Source of the DNA: Cupriavidus pauculus | Lineage (GTDB): Bacteria; Pseudomonadota; Gammaproteobacteria; Burkholderiales; Burkholderiaceae | Assembly (NCBI RefSeq): GCF_008693385.1 | Contig: NZ_CP044065.1 | Coordinates: 744,001 to 808,000 of the forward strand | Reading direction: 5' to 3' | DNA length: 64,000 nt | Part shown: positions 25,105-33,826 of the stretch, one piece after another | How positions within the stretch are numbered: the stretch's first letter is position 1 | Layout: every line of letters starts with the position of its first letter | Made by a program: the position numbers and the translations under genes | Notes under the pieces: generated by a model | Seen by the model: only the letters and a program-made list of their open reading frames with translations | Told to the model about the DNA's origin: nothing | The model's database searches: none

Positions 25105-26085
25105 ATGAAATACCGGAAGCTTGGCAGGACCGGGCTCGACGTTTCCGCCGTATGCCTCGGCTGCATGACCTATGGCGTGCCCGAGCGCGGCGCGCACCCG
25201 TGGACGCTGGATGAAGAACAGAGCCGCCCGCTGATCCGGCAGGCGGTGGAAGCCGGCATCAACTTCTTCGACACGGCCAATGTGTACTCGGATGGCACGT
25301 CGGAAGAGATCGTCGGACGTGCGCTCAAAGACTTCACGCGCCGCGAGGAAGTGGTCATCGCGACCAAGGTCAACGGCCGCATGCACAAGGGCCCGAATGG
25401 CGCCGGGCTGAGCCGCAAGGCGATCCTGCAGGAGGCCGACAACTCGCTGCGGCGGCTCGGCGTCGACTACATCGACCTGTACCAGATCCATCGCTTCGAT
25501 TATTCGGTGCCGATCGAGGAAACGCTCGAAGCGCTGCACGACCTCGTCAAGGCCGGCAAGGTCCGCTATATCGGCGCATCGTCGATGTTCGCGTGGCAGT
25601 TCGCGACGATGCTGCATACGTCGAAGGCCAATGGCTGGACGCGCTTCTCCACCATGCAGAACTACGTGAACCTGCTCTATCGCGAGGAAGAGCGCGAAAT
25701 GCTGCCGCTGTGCCAGGCGGAAGGCATTGGCGTGATTCCATGGAGCCCGCTCGCGCGCGGCCGCCTCACGCGCCCGTGGGACGAGAAGACGAGCCGTACC
25801 GAGACCGACGAGTTCGGCAAGAACCTCTACGCCCACACCGCCGATGCGGACCGCAAGGTCGTGGAAGCGGTCGCACAGGTGGCCCGCGCACGCGGCGTGC
25901 CGCCCGCGCAGGTGGCGCTCGCCTGGGTGCTGTCCAAAAGCGGGATCTCGGCCCCGATCGTCGGCGCGTCGAAGCCGGGCCACCTCGAGGACGCCGTGGC
26001 CGCGCTGGAACTGACGCTGACGAACGAAGAGCTCGCGCAACTCGAGGCGCCCTACGTTCCGCACGCGGTGGTGGGCTTCTCCTGA
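25105..26085 (+). CDS. aldo-keto reductase
   Basis: The 326-residue enzyme is an aldo-keto reductase, similar in layout to YajO/YhdN-type members. The tetrad is complete: D56 and Y61 (FFDTANVYSDG), K88 (IATKVNG) and H129 (YQIHRFDY). The middle has QNYVNLLYREEEREMLPLC and IPWSPLARGRLTRP, and the end VGASKPGHLEDAVAAL binds cofactor. CTGGAGAG precedes the ATG. It is monocistronic and not closely similar to the other aldo-keto reductase in the window. The natural carbonyl substrate is unknown. Confidence 0.9.
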   Translation: MKYRKLGRTGLDVSAVCLGCMTYGVPERGAHPWTLDEEQSRPLIRQAVEAGINFFDTANVYSDGTSEEIVGRALKDFTRREEVVIATKVNGRMHKGPNGAGLSRKAILQEADNSLRRLGVDYIDLYQIHRFDYSVPIEETLEALHDLVKAGKVRYIGASSMFAWQFATMLHTSKANGWTRFSTMQNYVNLLYREEEREMLPLCQAEGIGVIPWSPLARGRLTRPWDEKTSRTETDEFGKNLYAHTADADRKVVEAVAQVARARGVPPAQVALAWVLSKSGISAPIVGASKPGHLEDAVAALELTLTNEELAQLEAPYVPHAVVGFS

Positions 26086-26188
26086 TCCGTCTGTCGCGGC
26101 CTCAGGTCACGATTGTGCCGTCCACCGCCGGTCCGGATAGTAGAGCGTCAGGCCCGCAGCGACTAAATGGCCGCCCAGTGCTGTACGC

Positions 26189-26695
26189 TCAGTCGCGCGA
26201 GAATTTCGCGCCGCTCCCCGGCCGGATATAACGCGGCACCGGCAATCCCATCGCCCTGGCCGCATTGAGAATGCCGTCTTCGATCGCGCCCGCGTCGCGC
26301 ACGCCCTGGAACTCGCCATCTTTGAAGATGACGTTCGCGCCGTACACGACCATAAAGCCCTCCGCGGGCTCCTTCGCGTCGGCCGGTACCGAGAACGTAT
26401 GGATCGAGCCGCCCGGTTCGTAGAGATAACTCCCGGCGGTCTGCCGGTCGTCGGGATACTCGACGTAGTTCCATTCGCCGCGCGTCGTGAAGAAATGCAC
26501 GGTTCCCGTGTGGAAGTGGGGCGGCAGCGTGGTGCCGGGATCGAACTTGCCGTAGAGCACCCAGACGCCGTTCTCGCGATCGAGAAACAGCGGGATGATG
26601 GTCGAGCCGGCCTCGGAGCCGGGGAACGGCGTGGCGTCTCCGATATTGACCGAGAGCAGGCGTTCCTGATGCGTAAAGGACTTGGGCAGTGCCAT
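26189..26695 (-). CDS. cupin-domain protein (dihydroxyacetophenone-dioxygenase-like)
   Basis: The 168-residue cytoplasmic protein is a single cupin. PPHFHTGTVHFFTTRGEWNY carries the likely metal histidines (HxH plus H), and GGSIHTFSVP the later one. The pattern resembles the small cupin dioxygenases such as 2,4'-dihydroxyacetophenone dioxygenase, but that is a resemblance by eye. ATG 26695 has GGGAGA upstream. It is the last gene of a three-gene set (Bug, SnoaL-like, cupin) controlled from the LacI operator region. Confidence 0.72.
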   Translation of the reverse strand: MALPKSFTHQERLLSVNIGDATPFPGSEAGSTIIPLFLDRENGVWVLYGKFDPGTTLPPHFHTGTVHFFTTRGEWNYVEYPDDRQTAGSYLYEPGGSIHTFSVPADAKEPAEGFMVVYGANVIFKDGEFQGVRDAGAIEDGILNAARAMGLPVPRYIRPGSGAKFSRD

Positions 26696-26711
26696 GATGG
26701 GTCTCCCGGGA

Positions 26712-27146
26712 TTAGAGCAAGCCGAGCGCGCGCAGCTTGGCGTCGGGCGCCGAGTATGGACGTTCGCAGACGATCTTGTCGGAGCCCGGCGCGAACTCGA
26801 AAGTCGCCGCCATGCGCACGCGGAACGTGCGGCCGGTCGGCGCGAAGACCTTGCCATTGGCGCGCAGCGGTCCAAGATGGGTGCCCTGCAGCCAGAACTC
26901 CACGAGCACGGTTTCGTCGGCCGCGGCAATCGCGATGATCTCGTTCTTCAGGTCGGGAAAGGGCTCGCGCGAGGCATCGAAGTAGCCGCGTACCTCCGCT
27001 TCGCCGTCGAAGATCGCGCCGGTGCCGTGCATCTCGTAGCGCGGATGCGCGAACGTGCCGATGACCGCGTCCCAGTCGTGCACGCATTCGAGCGCCATAT
27101 GATCGCGCACGGTCTGGATGCGTGCGGCGTCGAGTGTGGTCGTCAT
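26712..27146 (-). CDS. SnoaL-like (NTF2-fold) protein
   Basis: The 144-residue protein has the SnoaL/NTF2-like cone fold. HMALECVHDWDAVIGTFAHPRYEM is the typical helix and first strand, FDGEAEVRGYFDASREPFPDLKNEI follows, and GRTFRVRMAATFEFAPGSDKIV is the sheet end. Members act as small-molecule cyclases, isomerases or ester-cyclase-like enzymes. It lies 16 bases ahead of the cupin and 51 behind the Bug gene, so the three are probably one transcript. Confidence 0.78.
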   Translation of the reverse strand: MTTTLDAARIQTVRDHMALECVHDWDAVIGTFAHPRYEMHGTGAIFDGEAEVRGYFDASREPFPDLKNEIIAIAAADETVLVEFWLQGTHLGPLRANGKVFAPTGRTFRVRMAATFEFAPGSDKIVCERPYSAPDAKLRALGLL

Positions 27147-27197
27147 GAGGATTCCTGTGGTGACTTGTGTAGAGGGTGTCGAGGGTGCGGACAGGTT

Positions 27198-28181
27198 TCA
27201 GTCGAGGCTGATATTGGCCTGCCGGGCGATCTCCTTCCATATCGGGATATCGCGCGCGTTGATGGCCTGCTGCTCGGCGCCGGAGAGGTAGCGCGCGGAG
27301 ATGCCGAGCGACAGCAGCTTGTTCACGACCTCGGGCTCCTTGAGCGTGCCCTCCAGCGCCGCGGACAGCTTGTCGACGATCGGCTTCGGCGTCTTGGCCG
27401 GCACATACGCGGCCCAGTTGAGCTCGCGGTCGAAGTCCACGCCCTGTTCCTTGTAGCTCGGCACCTGGGGCAGGCTCGGCGAACGGCGCGTGCAGACGGC
27501 CAGGGCCTTGACCTTGCCTTCCTTCACGAAAGGCGTGGCGGTGACCATATCGACGAAGCCCACGGCAATATGGTTGCCAAGGATGTCGGTGATGATCTGC
27601 GACGTGCCCTTGTACGGCACATGCTGCATGGCGATGCCCGTCTTCTGGCGCAGCACTTCGCCGCAGAAGTGGCCGGTGGAGCCCGCGCCCCAGCTTGCAT
27701 ACTGGATCGGCGCGGCCTGGCCCTGCGCCATCTGCCTGCGCGCCATCGCGATCGTCTCCGCGAGGTTGTTCGCGGGATAGCTGTTCGACGCCACCATCAC
27801 GATCGAGGAACTGCCGATCGCGCCCAGGCTCTGGAAATCGCGCAGGGGATCGTAGGGGAGCTTTGCATAAGTCGCCGGCGCAAGCTGATGCGTCGACATG
27901 CCGCCGATCATGATCGTGTAGCCATCGGCCGCGGCCGTGGCCACCGCGTGGGTGCCGATGGTGCCCGCCGCGCCAGGCTTGTTCTCGACCACGACGGGCT
28001 GCCGCAGCCGCGCGGACAGCCGCTCGGCCAGCAGGCGCCCGAGGATGTCGCCGCCGCCGCCGGCCGAGAACGGCAGCAGCATGCGGATCGGGCGGTCGGG
28101 ATAGTCGGCGGCGTTATCGGGCGCCGCGATCGACGCGGTGGATATCGCCAGCAGCAGGGCGGCGGCGAGCGTGGTCTTCAT
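27198..28181 (-). CDS. Bug-family periplasmic solute receptor (TctC-like)
   Basis: The 327-residue protein is a periplasmic receptor of the Bug family. The signal peptide is MKTTLAAALLLAISTASIAA. The mature part opens YPDRPIRMLLPFSAGGGGD with the ligand loop, then VENKPGAAGTIGTHAVATA, YASWGAGSTGHFCGE and VPYKGTSQIITDILGN. The ATG at 28181 is followed upstream by GGAGA. It starts the leftward arm of the LacI cluster and has a perfect TGGAAACGTTTCCA operator 68 bases upstream. As with the other two Bug genes here, no TctAB genes are present. Confidence 0.93.
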   Translation of the reverse strand: MKTTLAAALLLAISTASIAAPDNAADYPDRPIRMLLPFSAGGGGDILGRLLAERLSARLRQPVVVENKPGAAGTIGTHAVATAAADGYTIMIGGMSTHQLAPATYAKLPYDPLRDFQSLGAIGSSSIVMVASNSYPANNLAETIAMARRQMAQGQAAPIQYASWGAGSTGHFCGEVLRQKTGIAMQHVPYKGTSQIITDILGNHIAVGFVDMVTATPFVKEGKVKALAVCTRRSPSLPQVPSYKEQGVDFDRELNWAAYVPAKTPKPIVDKLSAALEGTLKEPEVVNKLLSLGISARYLSGAEQQAINARDIPIWKEIARQANISLD

Positions 28182-28248
28182 GCGGGGTCTCCATGAGTCG
28201 TCGCCCGTCGTCGGTCGCTGCGCGGGCGTTCTTGATTTCGCAAACGTG

Positions 28249-28262
28249 TGGAAACGTTTCCA
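28249..28262. promoter_or_regulatory. perfect LacI-type operator, leftward arm
   Basis: TGGAAACGTTTCCA is a perfect 14-bp palindrome with a central CG, upstream of the leftward Bug gene. An identical copy lies 99 bp away, upstream of the VOC gene. Confidence 0.8.
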
Positions 28263-28347
28263 TAAAGTTTCGATCGAGGCGTCAGCAACGGCAATCATGG
28301 TTAACGCTATATGCTTGAACCGCCGCTGCTGCTCTACACTCTGAGAT

Positions 28348-28361
28348 TGGAAACGTTTCCA
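28348..28361. promoter_or_regulatory. perfect LacI-type operator, rightward arm
   Basis: This is the second identical TGGAAACGTTTCCA, 29 bases before the VOC gene. It sits just after a possible -10 (TACACT, 28335-28340), so a bound repressor would block start or early elongation. The repressor encoded at 29780-30928 is the likely ligand. Confidence 0.8.
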
Positions 28362-28390
28362 CAAATATTGCAGAGAACAGGGAGACCGGC

Positions 28391-28945
28391 ATGAGCCAGC
28401 AGTTCGGCGGCGTGCGCCAGATCGGCTACGTCGTCCACGACATCGAACGCGCCATGCGCCACTGGAGCGAAGTCCTCGGCGTCGGCCCGTGGTTCTACAA
28501 GGAAGCGGTGGGCACCACCGAGTTCCGCTACTACGGCAAGCCATCGGCACTGCCGGACCTGTCCATCGCGCTGGCCAACTCCGGCGGGGTGCAGATCGAA
28601 CTGATCCAGCAGCGCAACGACGCGCCGTCGTTGTATCTGGACTCGCTGGCACGCGGGGGCGAGGGCATGCAGCACATCGCCTACTGGACCGGCGACCGGT
28701 TCGACGTGTATGCCGAATGGCTGTGCGCGCGCGGCTATGTCGAGGGGCACGGCGGCCGCATGGGCATGCGCGGCCGTTTCGCGTACTACCTGCATCCGGA
28801 CCTGCCCGGCAATATCGTCGAGATCTCGGAGATGGCGGGCGGCAAGGGCGAGTATTTCGCCACGATCGCCGCCGCCGCGCAGGCATGGGACGGCACGGAC
28901 CCGATCCGGCGGATCGCGGTCCCGGCACCGGCGGTGAACGTATGA
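28391..28945 (+). CDS. VOC-family (glyoxalase/dioxygenase superfamily) protein
   Basis: The 184-residue protein has two beta-alpha-beta-beta-beta modules of the vicinal oxygen chelate fold. GVRQIGYVVHDIERAMRHWS starts the first, with Gln where many members have a metal-binding His. VQIELIQQ, MQHIAYWT and GNIVEISEM supply the other ligand positions. GGGAGA precedes the ATG. It overlaps the SDR gene by ATGA. Lyase, epimerase or dioxygenase activity cannot be told apart from sequence alone. Confidence 0.82.
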   Translation: MSQQFGGVRQIGYVVHDIERAMRHWSEVLGVGPWFYKEAVGTTEFRYYGKPSALPDLSIALANSGGVQIELIQQRNDAPSLYLDSLARGGEGMQHIAYWTGDRFDVYAEWLCARGYVEGHGGRMGMRGRFAYYLHPDLPGNIVEISEMAGGKGEYFATIAAAAQAWDGTDPIRRIAVPAPAVNV

Positions 28946-29718
28946 GCACGCTCGCCATCGACCCGCCGGCCTCCCGCGTTGCCGTGATCACGGGCGCCGC
29001 GCGCGGCATCGGCCTTGCGATCGGCCAGCGGCTGGCGGCCGAGGGCAGCGCGGTAGCGCTATGGGACCGCGATGCCGCGGCGCTCGATGCCGCCGCGGCG
29101 GCACTGCGCGAACGGGGCGCGCGCGTTCATGCGGTCGCCGTCGATATCACCGCCCGCGCGCAGGTGGAGCAGGCGTTCGCGCAATCGGTGGCGGCACTCG
29201 GCACGCCGACCGCGCTCGTCAACAACGCCGCGATCCTTGCGCGCAGCGGCCCGACGCTCGAGGCTTCGCTCGACGACTGGAAGCGCGCGTTCGACGTCAA
29301 CGTGTTCGGCGCACTGACGTGCGCGCAGGTGGTCGTGCCGTCGATGGTGGCGGCCGGCTGGGGACGCGTGGTCAATATGGCCTCGGTCGCCGGCAAGGAC
29401 GGCAACGCGTTCGCGGGTGCCTACGCGGCCTCGAAGGCGGCGCTGATCTCGCTGACCAAGAGCCTCGGCAAGGAACTCGCGGAGCTCGGCGTGCTGGTCA
29501 ACTGCATCACGCCGAGCGCGGCCGATACCGAGATCTTTGGCATGTATCGCGAGGAAGAGCGCGAGCCGTTGCGCGAACGCCTGCTTGCGCGTGTGCCGAT
29601 GAAACGCTTCGTGCGCGTGGAGGAAGTCGCAGAGATGGCCGCGTGGCTGTGCTCCGCGCAGTGCAGCTTCAGCACGGGCGCGGTGTTCGATATCAGCGGC
29701 GGCCGCGCGGTCTACTGA
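28942..29718 (+). CDS. short-chain dehydrogenase/reductase
   Basis: The 258-residue enzyme is a classical SDR. The NAD(P)-binding TGAARGIG lies at 17-24, NNAAIL at 94-99, and the catalytic residues S148 (NMASVAG), Y161 and K165 (YAASKAAL) are present. An aspartate at the end of strand two (ALWDRD) suggests NAD(H) preference. The end, FSTGAVFDISGGRAVY, is typical. It is coupled to the VOC gene and followed 61 bases later by the LacI repressor. A hydroxy or keto intermediate of the cluster's pathway is its likely substrate. Confidence 0.92.
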   Translation: MSTLAIDPPASRVAVITGAARGIGLAIGQRLAAEGSAVALWDRDAAALDAAAAALRERGARVHAVAVDITARAQVEQAFAQSVAALGTPTALVNNAAILARSGPTLEASLDDWKRAFDVNVFGALTCAQVVVPSMVAAGWGRVVNMASVAGKDGNAFAGAYAASKAALISLTKSLGKELAELGVLVNCITPSAADTEIFGMYREEEREPLRERLLARVPMKRFVRVEEVAEMAAWLCSAQCSFSTGAVFDISGGRAVY

Positions 29719-29779
29719 TCGGTGCCCGACCCGATCGGCGATAATCCCACGCACCACTGCCCACCACGCTCACTCGTTC

Positions 29780-30928
29780 ATGCGCCGCACGCGACCGCCC
29801 GATTCGGACAAGCCCGCTGACAAGGCCATCGCCAAGGCTGCAACGCGGCCCGTCGTGTCCCCCCGCGTCACGATCCGTGACGTGGCGCGCGCGGCCGGCG
29901 TATCGCTGGGCACCGCCTCGCGCGCGCTCAATCGCAGCGGTCCCGTGAGCGAAGCGGCGCTGCAGGCCGTCGAGCGCGCGGCCAGGGAACTGGCTTACGC
30001 GCCCGATCCCATCGCGCAAAGCCTGCGCACGGGGACGTCGGGGGTCGTGGGCCTGCTGGTATCCGACCTCGCCAACCCGCTCTATGCGCGCATCATCACC
30101 GCCGTGGAGATGCGTCTGCAGCGCGAAGGGTATGCGATGGTCGTCGGTAACACGCACAACAGCAATGCGCGCGAGGACATGATGGTGGAGCTGTTTCGCC
30201 GCCGTCGCGTGGATGGCCTGATCCTCGGCCCGTGCGAGGTCGAGCGTCCGGACCATTTGCGGCAGCTTGCGCGCGACCTGCCCGTGGTGGCGCTCGACCG
30301 CGACTTCGGCGACGAAGGTGCCGGCGTCCATGTGGACCACTTCGGCGGGGCCCGCGACGCCACGCAGTATCTGCTCGACCTTGGCCATACGCGCATCGCG
30401 CTGATGACCTCCGACGGCGCGCTGCGTCCCGGCCGCGAGCGCATCAACGGCTATCGGCACGCGCTCGCGGGTCGCGGCGTCACGGTCGATGACACGCTCG
30501 TGCGGTCGAGCCGCTCGGCCATGGACTTCTCGTTCAGCGATGCGCTGGCGTTGCTGTCGGCCCCGGATCGTCCCACGGCGTTTGTCTGCCTCGGCACGCG
30601 CATTCTGTCCGGCGTGCTGCAGGCCATGAAGCAGACCGGCCTGCGTGTCCCGCACGATGTCAGCCTGATCTGCGTAGGCGATGGCGATCTGCCGCAGCTG
30701 TACTCGCCCGCGATCACGGCGGTGAGCTGGGATCTGGAAGCCGTGGGCACCGCCGCGGCCGAGGTGCTGATGGGAGCGATCGGCGGCAGCGGGACGGCAG
30801 CTACGGCGACCGAGGCAGCCGATACCGCGGCCTCCGCCACGATCGATCCCCGCGCGCGCCGGGAGATCCGGCTGACCACGCACGTGATCGTGCGCGAGTC
30901 GTGCGCGCCGCCGCCCGCGCGGGCGTAG
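29780..30928 (+). CDS. LacI-family transcriptional regulator
   Basis: The 382-residue repressor begins with a 30-residue basic extension, then the helix-turn-helix VTIRDVARAAGVSLGTASRAL. The hinge reads IAQSLRTG with the canonical Leu that inserts into a central CpG. The sensor domain starts GVVGLLVSDLANPLYARII and contains RVDGLILGP and LICVGDGDLPQLYSP. A low-complexity Ala/Thr stretch lies near the C-terminus (GTAATATEAADTAASA). It is encoded behind VOC-SDR, and two perfect CG-centred palindromes lie in the divergent promoter region it most likely controls. Confidence 0.92.
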   Translation: MRRTRPPDSDKPADKAIAKAATRPVVSPRVTIRDVARAAGVSLGTASRALNRSGPVSEAALQAVERAARELAYAPDPIAQSLRTGTSGVVGLLVSDLANPLYARIITAVEMRLQREGYAMVVGNTHNSNAREDMMVELFRRRRVDGLILGPCEVERPDHLRQLARDLPVVALDRDFGDEGAGVHVDHFGGARDATQYLLDLGHTRIALMTSDGALRPGRERINGYRHALAGRGVTVDDTLVRSSRSAMDFSFSDALALLSAPDRPTAFVCLGTRILSGVLQAMKQTGLRVPHDVSLICVGDGDLPQLYSPAITAVSWDLEAVGTAAAEVLMGAIGGSGTAATATEAADTAASATIDPRARREIRLTTHVIVRESCAPPPARA

Positions 30929-30955
30929 CGTACAGGCAGACGCCAGCGGCGGCCA

Positions 30956-32248
30956 TCACATCACCGCCTGCCAGATCAGCAGGCCGTTCAGCGCGACGAT
31001 CAGCACCGCCGCGGCCGACGCCGCCACCAGCACCCGGCGCTTCATCGCGAACTCGCCCATCACGCGGCGGCGCGCGCCGAGCACGAGCAGCGCGATCATC
31101 GGCAACGGCAGGGCCATGCTCAGTACCACCTGGCTCGCGATCATCGCGTTCGTGACGTTGCAGCCCAGCGCGACGATCGCGAATGCCGGGGCGATCGTCA
31201 CCACGCGCCGCACCCACATCGGAATGCGCACGCGCACGAAGCCCTGCATGATGATCTGGCCGGCCATCGTGCCGACCACGGAACTCGATACACCCGAGGC
31301 CAGCAGCCCGATCAGGAAAATCACCGCGGCACCGCCGCCGAGGATCGGAATCAGCGTGTGATAGGCCACGCCGATGTCGTCGATGGCCGGCGCGCTCTTG
31401 TGGAAGACGGTAGCCGACATGACGACCATCGCCATATTGACGAGCGCCGCCGCGCCCAGCGCGAGCACGACCTCGCGGTTCGAGAAGCCGATCAGCCGTC
31501 GCCGCTCGTGCACGTTCGCCGTGACCGCGCGGTGCTGGGTAAGACCGGAGTGGAGGTACAGCGTATGGGGCATGATCGTCGCGCCGACGATACCGACCGC
31601 GAGCATCAGCGCATCCTTGTCGCGCAGATGCGGGACGATGGCATGCACGGCCACGGCAGACCAGTCGGGCGGGGCGATCAGCAGTTCGCATACGTATGTG
31701 CCGCCGATCACGGTCACGAGCAGCGCGATGGCGATCTCCAGCGGCCGAAAGCCGCGGGACTCGAGCGACAGCAGCGCGAAGGTGACCACGGCGACGATGC
31801 CCATCGCCGCGAGCATCGGCAGATGGCACAGCAGCGATAGCGCGAGCGCGCCGCCGAGAAACTCGGCAAGATCGGTGGCGATCGCCGCGACCTCCGACGC
31901 GACCCACATCGCGAGCGATACCGGCCGCGGGAAGTGTTCACGGCAGAGCTCCGCGAGATTGCTGCCGGTCACGATGCCCACCTGCGCCGACAGCGCCTGG
32001 AAGAACATCGCGATCAGGCTCGACAGCAGCACCACCCACAGCAGCTCGTAGCCATAGCGCGAGCCTGCCTCGATATTGGTGGCGAAGTTGCCGGGATCCA
32101 TATAGCCGACCGAAGCGATCAACGCCGGGCCGACGAACGGCAGGAACGCGCGCAGGCCGTTGCGGCGCCCCTCGAGCGCCGCGCGCATCGAGCGCGACGT
32201 CCGGTCGGTCAGCGAAAGAGTGGTACTGGACGTTGTCATCGGTCGCAC
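30956..32248 (-). CDS. mntH: Nramp-family divalent metal transporter (MntH-like)
   Basis: The 430-residue protein is an Nramp proton-coupled importer of Mn(II) or Fe(II). About eleven hydrophobic helices are visible. The metal-binding motifs are intact: MDPGNFATN in TM1 and IMPHTLYLHS in TM6. A GTG at 32248 has GGGGGA at good spacing, and an ATG three codons later is the alternative. No MntR- or Fur-like box is obvious by eye. It is convergent with the LacI gene, and oxalate decarboxylase, another manganese protein, lies just upstream in the same direction. Confidence 0.92.
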   Translation of the reverse strand: MRPMTTSSTTLSLTDRTSRSMRAALEGRRNGLRAFLPFVGPALIASVGYMDPGNFATNIEAGSRYGYELLWVVLLSSLIAMFFQALSAQVGIVTGSNLAELCREHFPRPVSLAMWVASEVAAIATDLAEFLGGALALSLLCHLPMLAAMGIVAVVTFALLSLESRGFRPLEIAIALLVTVIGGTYVCELLIAPPDWSAVAVHAIVPHLRDKDALMLAVGIVGATIMPHTLYLHSGLTQHRAVTANVHERRRLIGFSNREVVLALGAAALVNMAMVVMSATVFHKSAPAIDDIGVAYHTLIPILGGGAAVIFLIGLLASGVSSSVVGTMAGQIIMQGFVRVRIPMWVRRVVTIAPAFAIVALGCNVTNAMIASQVVLSMALPLPMIALLVLGARRRVMGEFAMKRRVLVAASAAAVLIVALNGLLIWQAVM

Positions 32249-32318
32249 GGCATGTTCCCCCTGTCATGTGTGGCGCCTGTTATTGCTTGTTGTCCTGCGG
32301 TGTTGTCTTGCAACGCAG

Positions 32319-32338
32319 CGGGCGGCCGCGGCCGCCCG
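32319..32338. terminator. 20-bp perfect palindrome between oxdC and mntH
   Basis: CGGGCGGCCGCGGCCGCCCG is a perfect palindrome just downstream of the oxalate decarboxylase stop. It has no T-run, so termination is possible but unproven. Confidence 0.4.
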
Positions 32339-32352
32339 GGTGCCGCGCCGGC

Positions 32353-33606
32353 TTATTCCGGCATGATGTCGGGCCGGTCGCTCGGGAATTGTGCGAGCGT
32401 GGCGGCATCGATGTTCAGCGTCTGCATGACCATCTCCGGCGGGGTGTGCGCGAGCCAGTCGGACAGGCCCACCTCGGCGAAGTGATCGGCCTTGAAGACC
32501 TCGACCATGATCAGGTCCGTATTGCCGACGTTCTGCACGTAGTGGCCGAGGCCTTTCTTCACGTAGCCGATATCGCCCGCGTTGAAGTCCGCCGTCATCG
32601 CCTTGGGGCCGGTGTCGAACACCGTCATGCGACCCTTGCCCTTGATGTAGTACTGCCATTCGTCGGCATTCGGATGCCAGTGCAGTTCACGCAGGCCGCC
32701 CGGCTTCACCGTGACGAGCGCGGCGGCAACGTTCTGCGAGATCTTGAAGTTGCGGCTGTCGGCAATCTGCACCTGGCCGCCACGCGTCTTCTTCACGGGT
32801 GCGGAATCGGAGAGCGAGAACACCACGGGCAGCGCGGGCGGGCCCTTCTTCGATGCCGACGCGCGCTGCGCGGCGGCCAGCGGACCGGGCTCCTTGCCCT
32901 GGAAGATCCAGAGGTTATCGACGGGGATGTTCTTGAACGCGTCCGCGGGCACGCCGAAGTTCGCGGCCAGCACTTCGGGCGGCGTATGCGCGATCCAGTC
33001 GGTCAGCAGCAGCGTATTGAATTCCGATGCCATGCCGTTGTCGAACGCGATCAGGAATTCGGCGCCCGTGGTGCCCGCGCCCTGCAGCGAGTGCGGCAGG
33101 CCCGGCGGGAAGTACCAGAGGTCGCCGGCCTTCACGTCCTGCACGGACGGACGGCCTTCCTCGTCGAGCGTCGTGATGCGGCACTTGCCGTCGAGCATGA
33201 TCGCCCACTCGGCTTGCTGGTGCCAGTGCATCTCGCGAATGCCGCCCGCGGACAGGCGCATGTTCACGCCCGAGATGTCTTTGGAGATTGCGAAGTCTTC
33301 CTGCGTGACCTCGCGTGCCCAGCCGCCGTTCTGGATGCGCTTGTGCGCATTGTTGAACGAGGCCCAGAACAACGGCATGCCGTTGACGTCGGTCGCCGGC
33401 GCGTTCTGGAACGAGGGGAACTGTTCCTGCAGCGCGGGGTTGCCCGGACCGGGATCCGTCAGGCCATTGCGATTGACCGCGTTGATGGCGCCTTCGGGCG
33501 GCCGGTCGGGGTTGCCGAAGGAGGCTGCATGGGCGGAGGCGGCAGCGGCGGCGAAGGCGGTGGTGGCAGCACCGATCATTACCTTGCGTCGGTTCAGGTC
33601 AGTCAT
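32353..33606 (-). CDS. oxdC: oxalate decarboxylase, bicupin, Tat-exported
   Basis: The 417-residue protein is a bicupin oxalate decarboxylase, which splits oxalate to formate and CO2 with manganese. The N-terminus LNRRKVMIGAATTAFAAAAA looks like a Tat signal. Cupin 1 has H127, H129, E133 (HWHQQAEW) and H172; cupin 2 has H309, H311, E316 (HWHPNADEW). The active-site lid reads S194-E195-F-N, so the glutamate that favours decarboxylase over oxidase chemistry is kept. The repeated TDWIAHTPPEVL and SDWLAHTPPEMV segments mark the duplicated halves. A periplasmic site is likely. Confidence 0.9.
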   Translation of the reverse strand: MTDLNRRKVMIGAATTAFAAAAASAHAASFGNPDRPPEGAINAVNRNGLTDPGPGNPALQEQFPSFQNAPATDVNGMPLFWASFNNAHKRIQNGGWAREVTQEDFAISKDISGVNMRLSAGGIREMHWHQQAEWAIMLDGKCRITTLDEEGRPSVQDVKAGDLWYFPPGLPHSLQGAGTTGAEFLIAFDNGMASEFNTLLLTDWIAHTPPEVLAANFGVPADAFKNIPVDNLWIFQGKEPGPLAAAQRASASKKGPPALPVVFSLSDSAPVKKTRGGQVQIADSRNFKISQNVAAALVTVKPGGLRELHWHPNADEWQYYIKGKGRMTVFDTGPKAMTADFNAGDIGYVKKGLGHYVQNVGNTDLIMVEVFKADHFAEVGLSDWLAHTPPEMVMQTLNIDAATLAQFPSDRPDIMPE

Positions 33607-33826
33607 GTTGTTCTCGCTGGTAGAGGAGGGGCTATTCGGCTATCTGGACTCTCATCGGTGAGTGATGAAGAGTTGAATCCAGTATTGGCCCGCGGCACTT
33701 TCCTCTGACTGACCGAACTATTACAAAACCGTCACTAAGCGGCGCACATCGGAAACCGGTACGTCATCGCGACAAAAACGCCGCCACCGATGGGAAGACC
33801 CCGCGCCGGGCGTCCGGCAACGGCGG

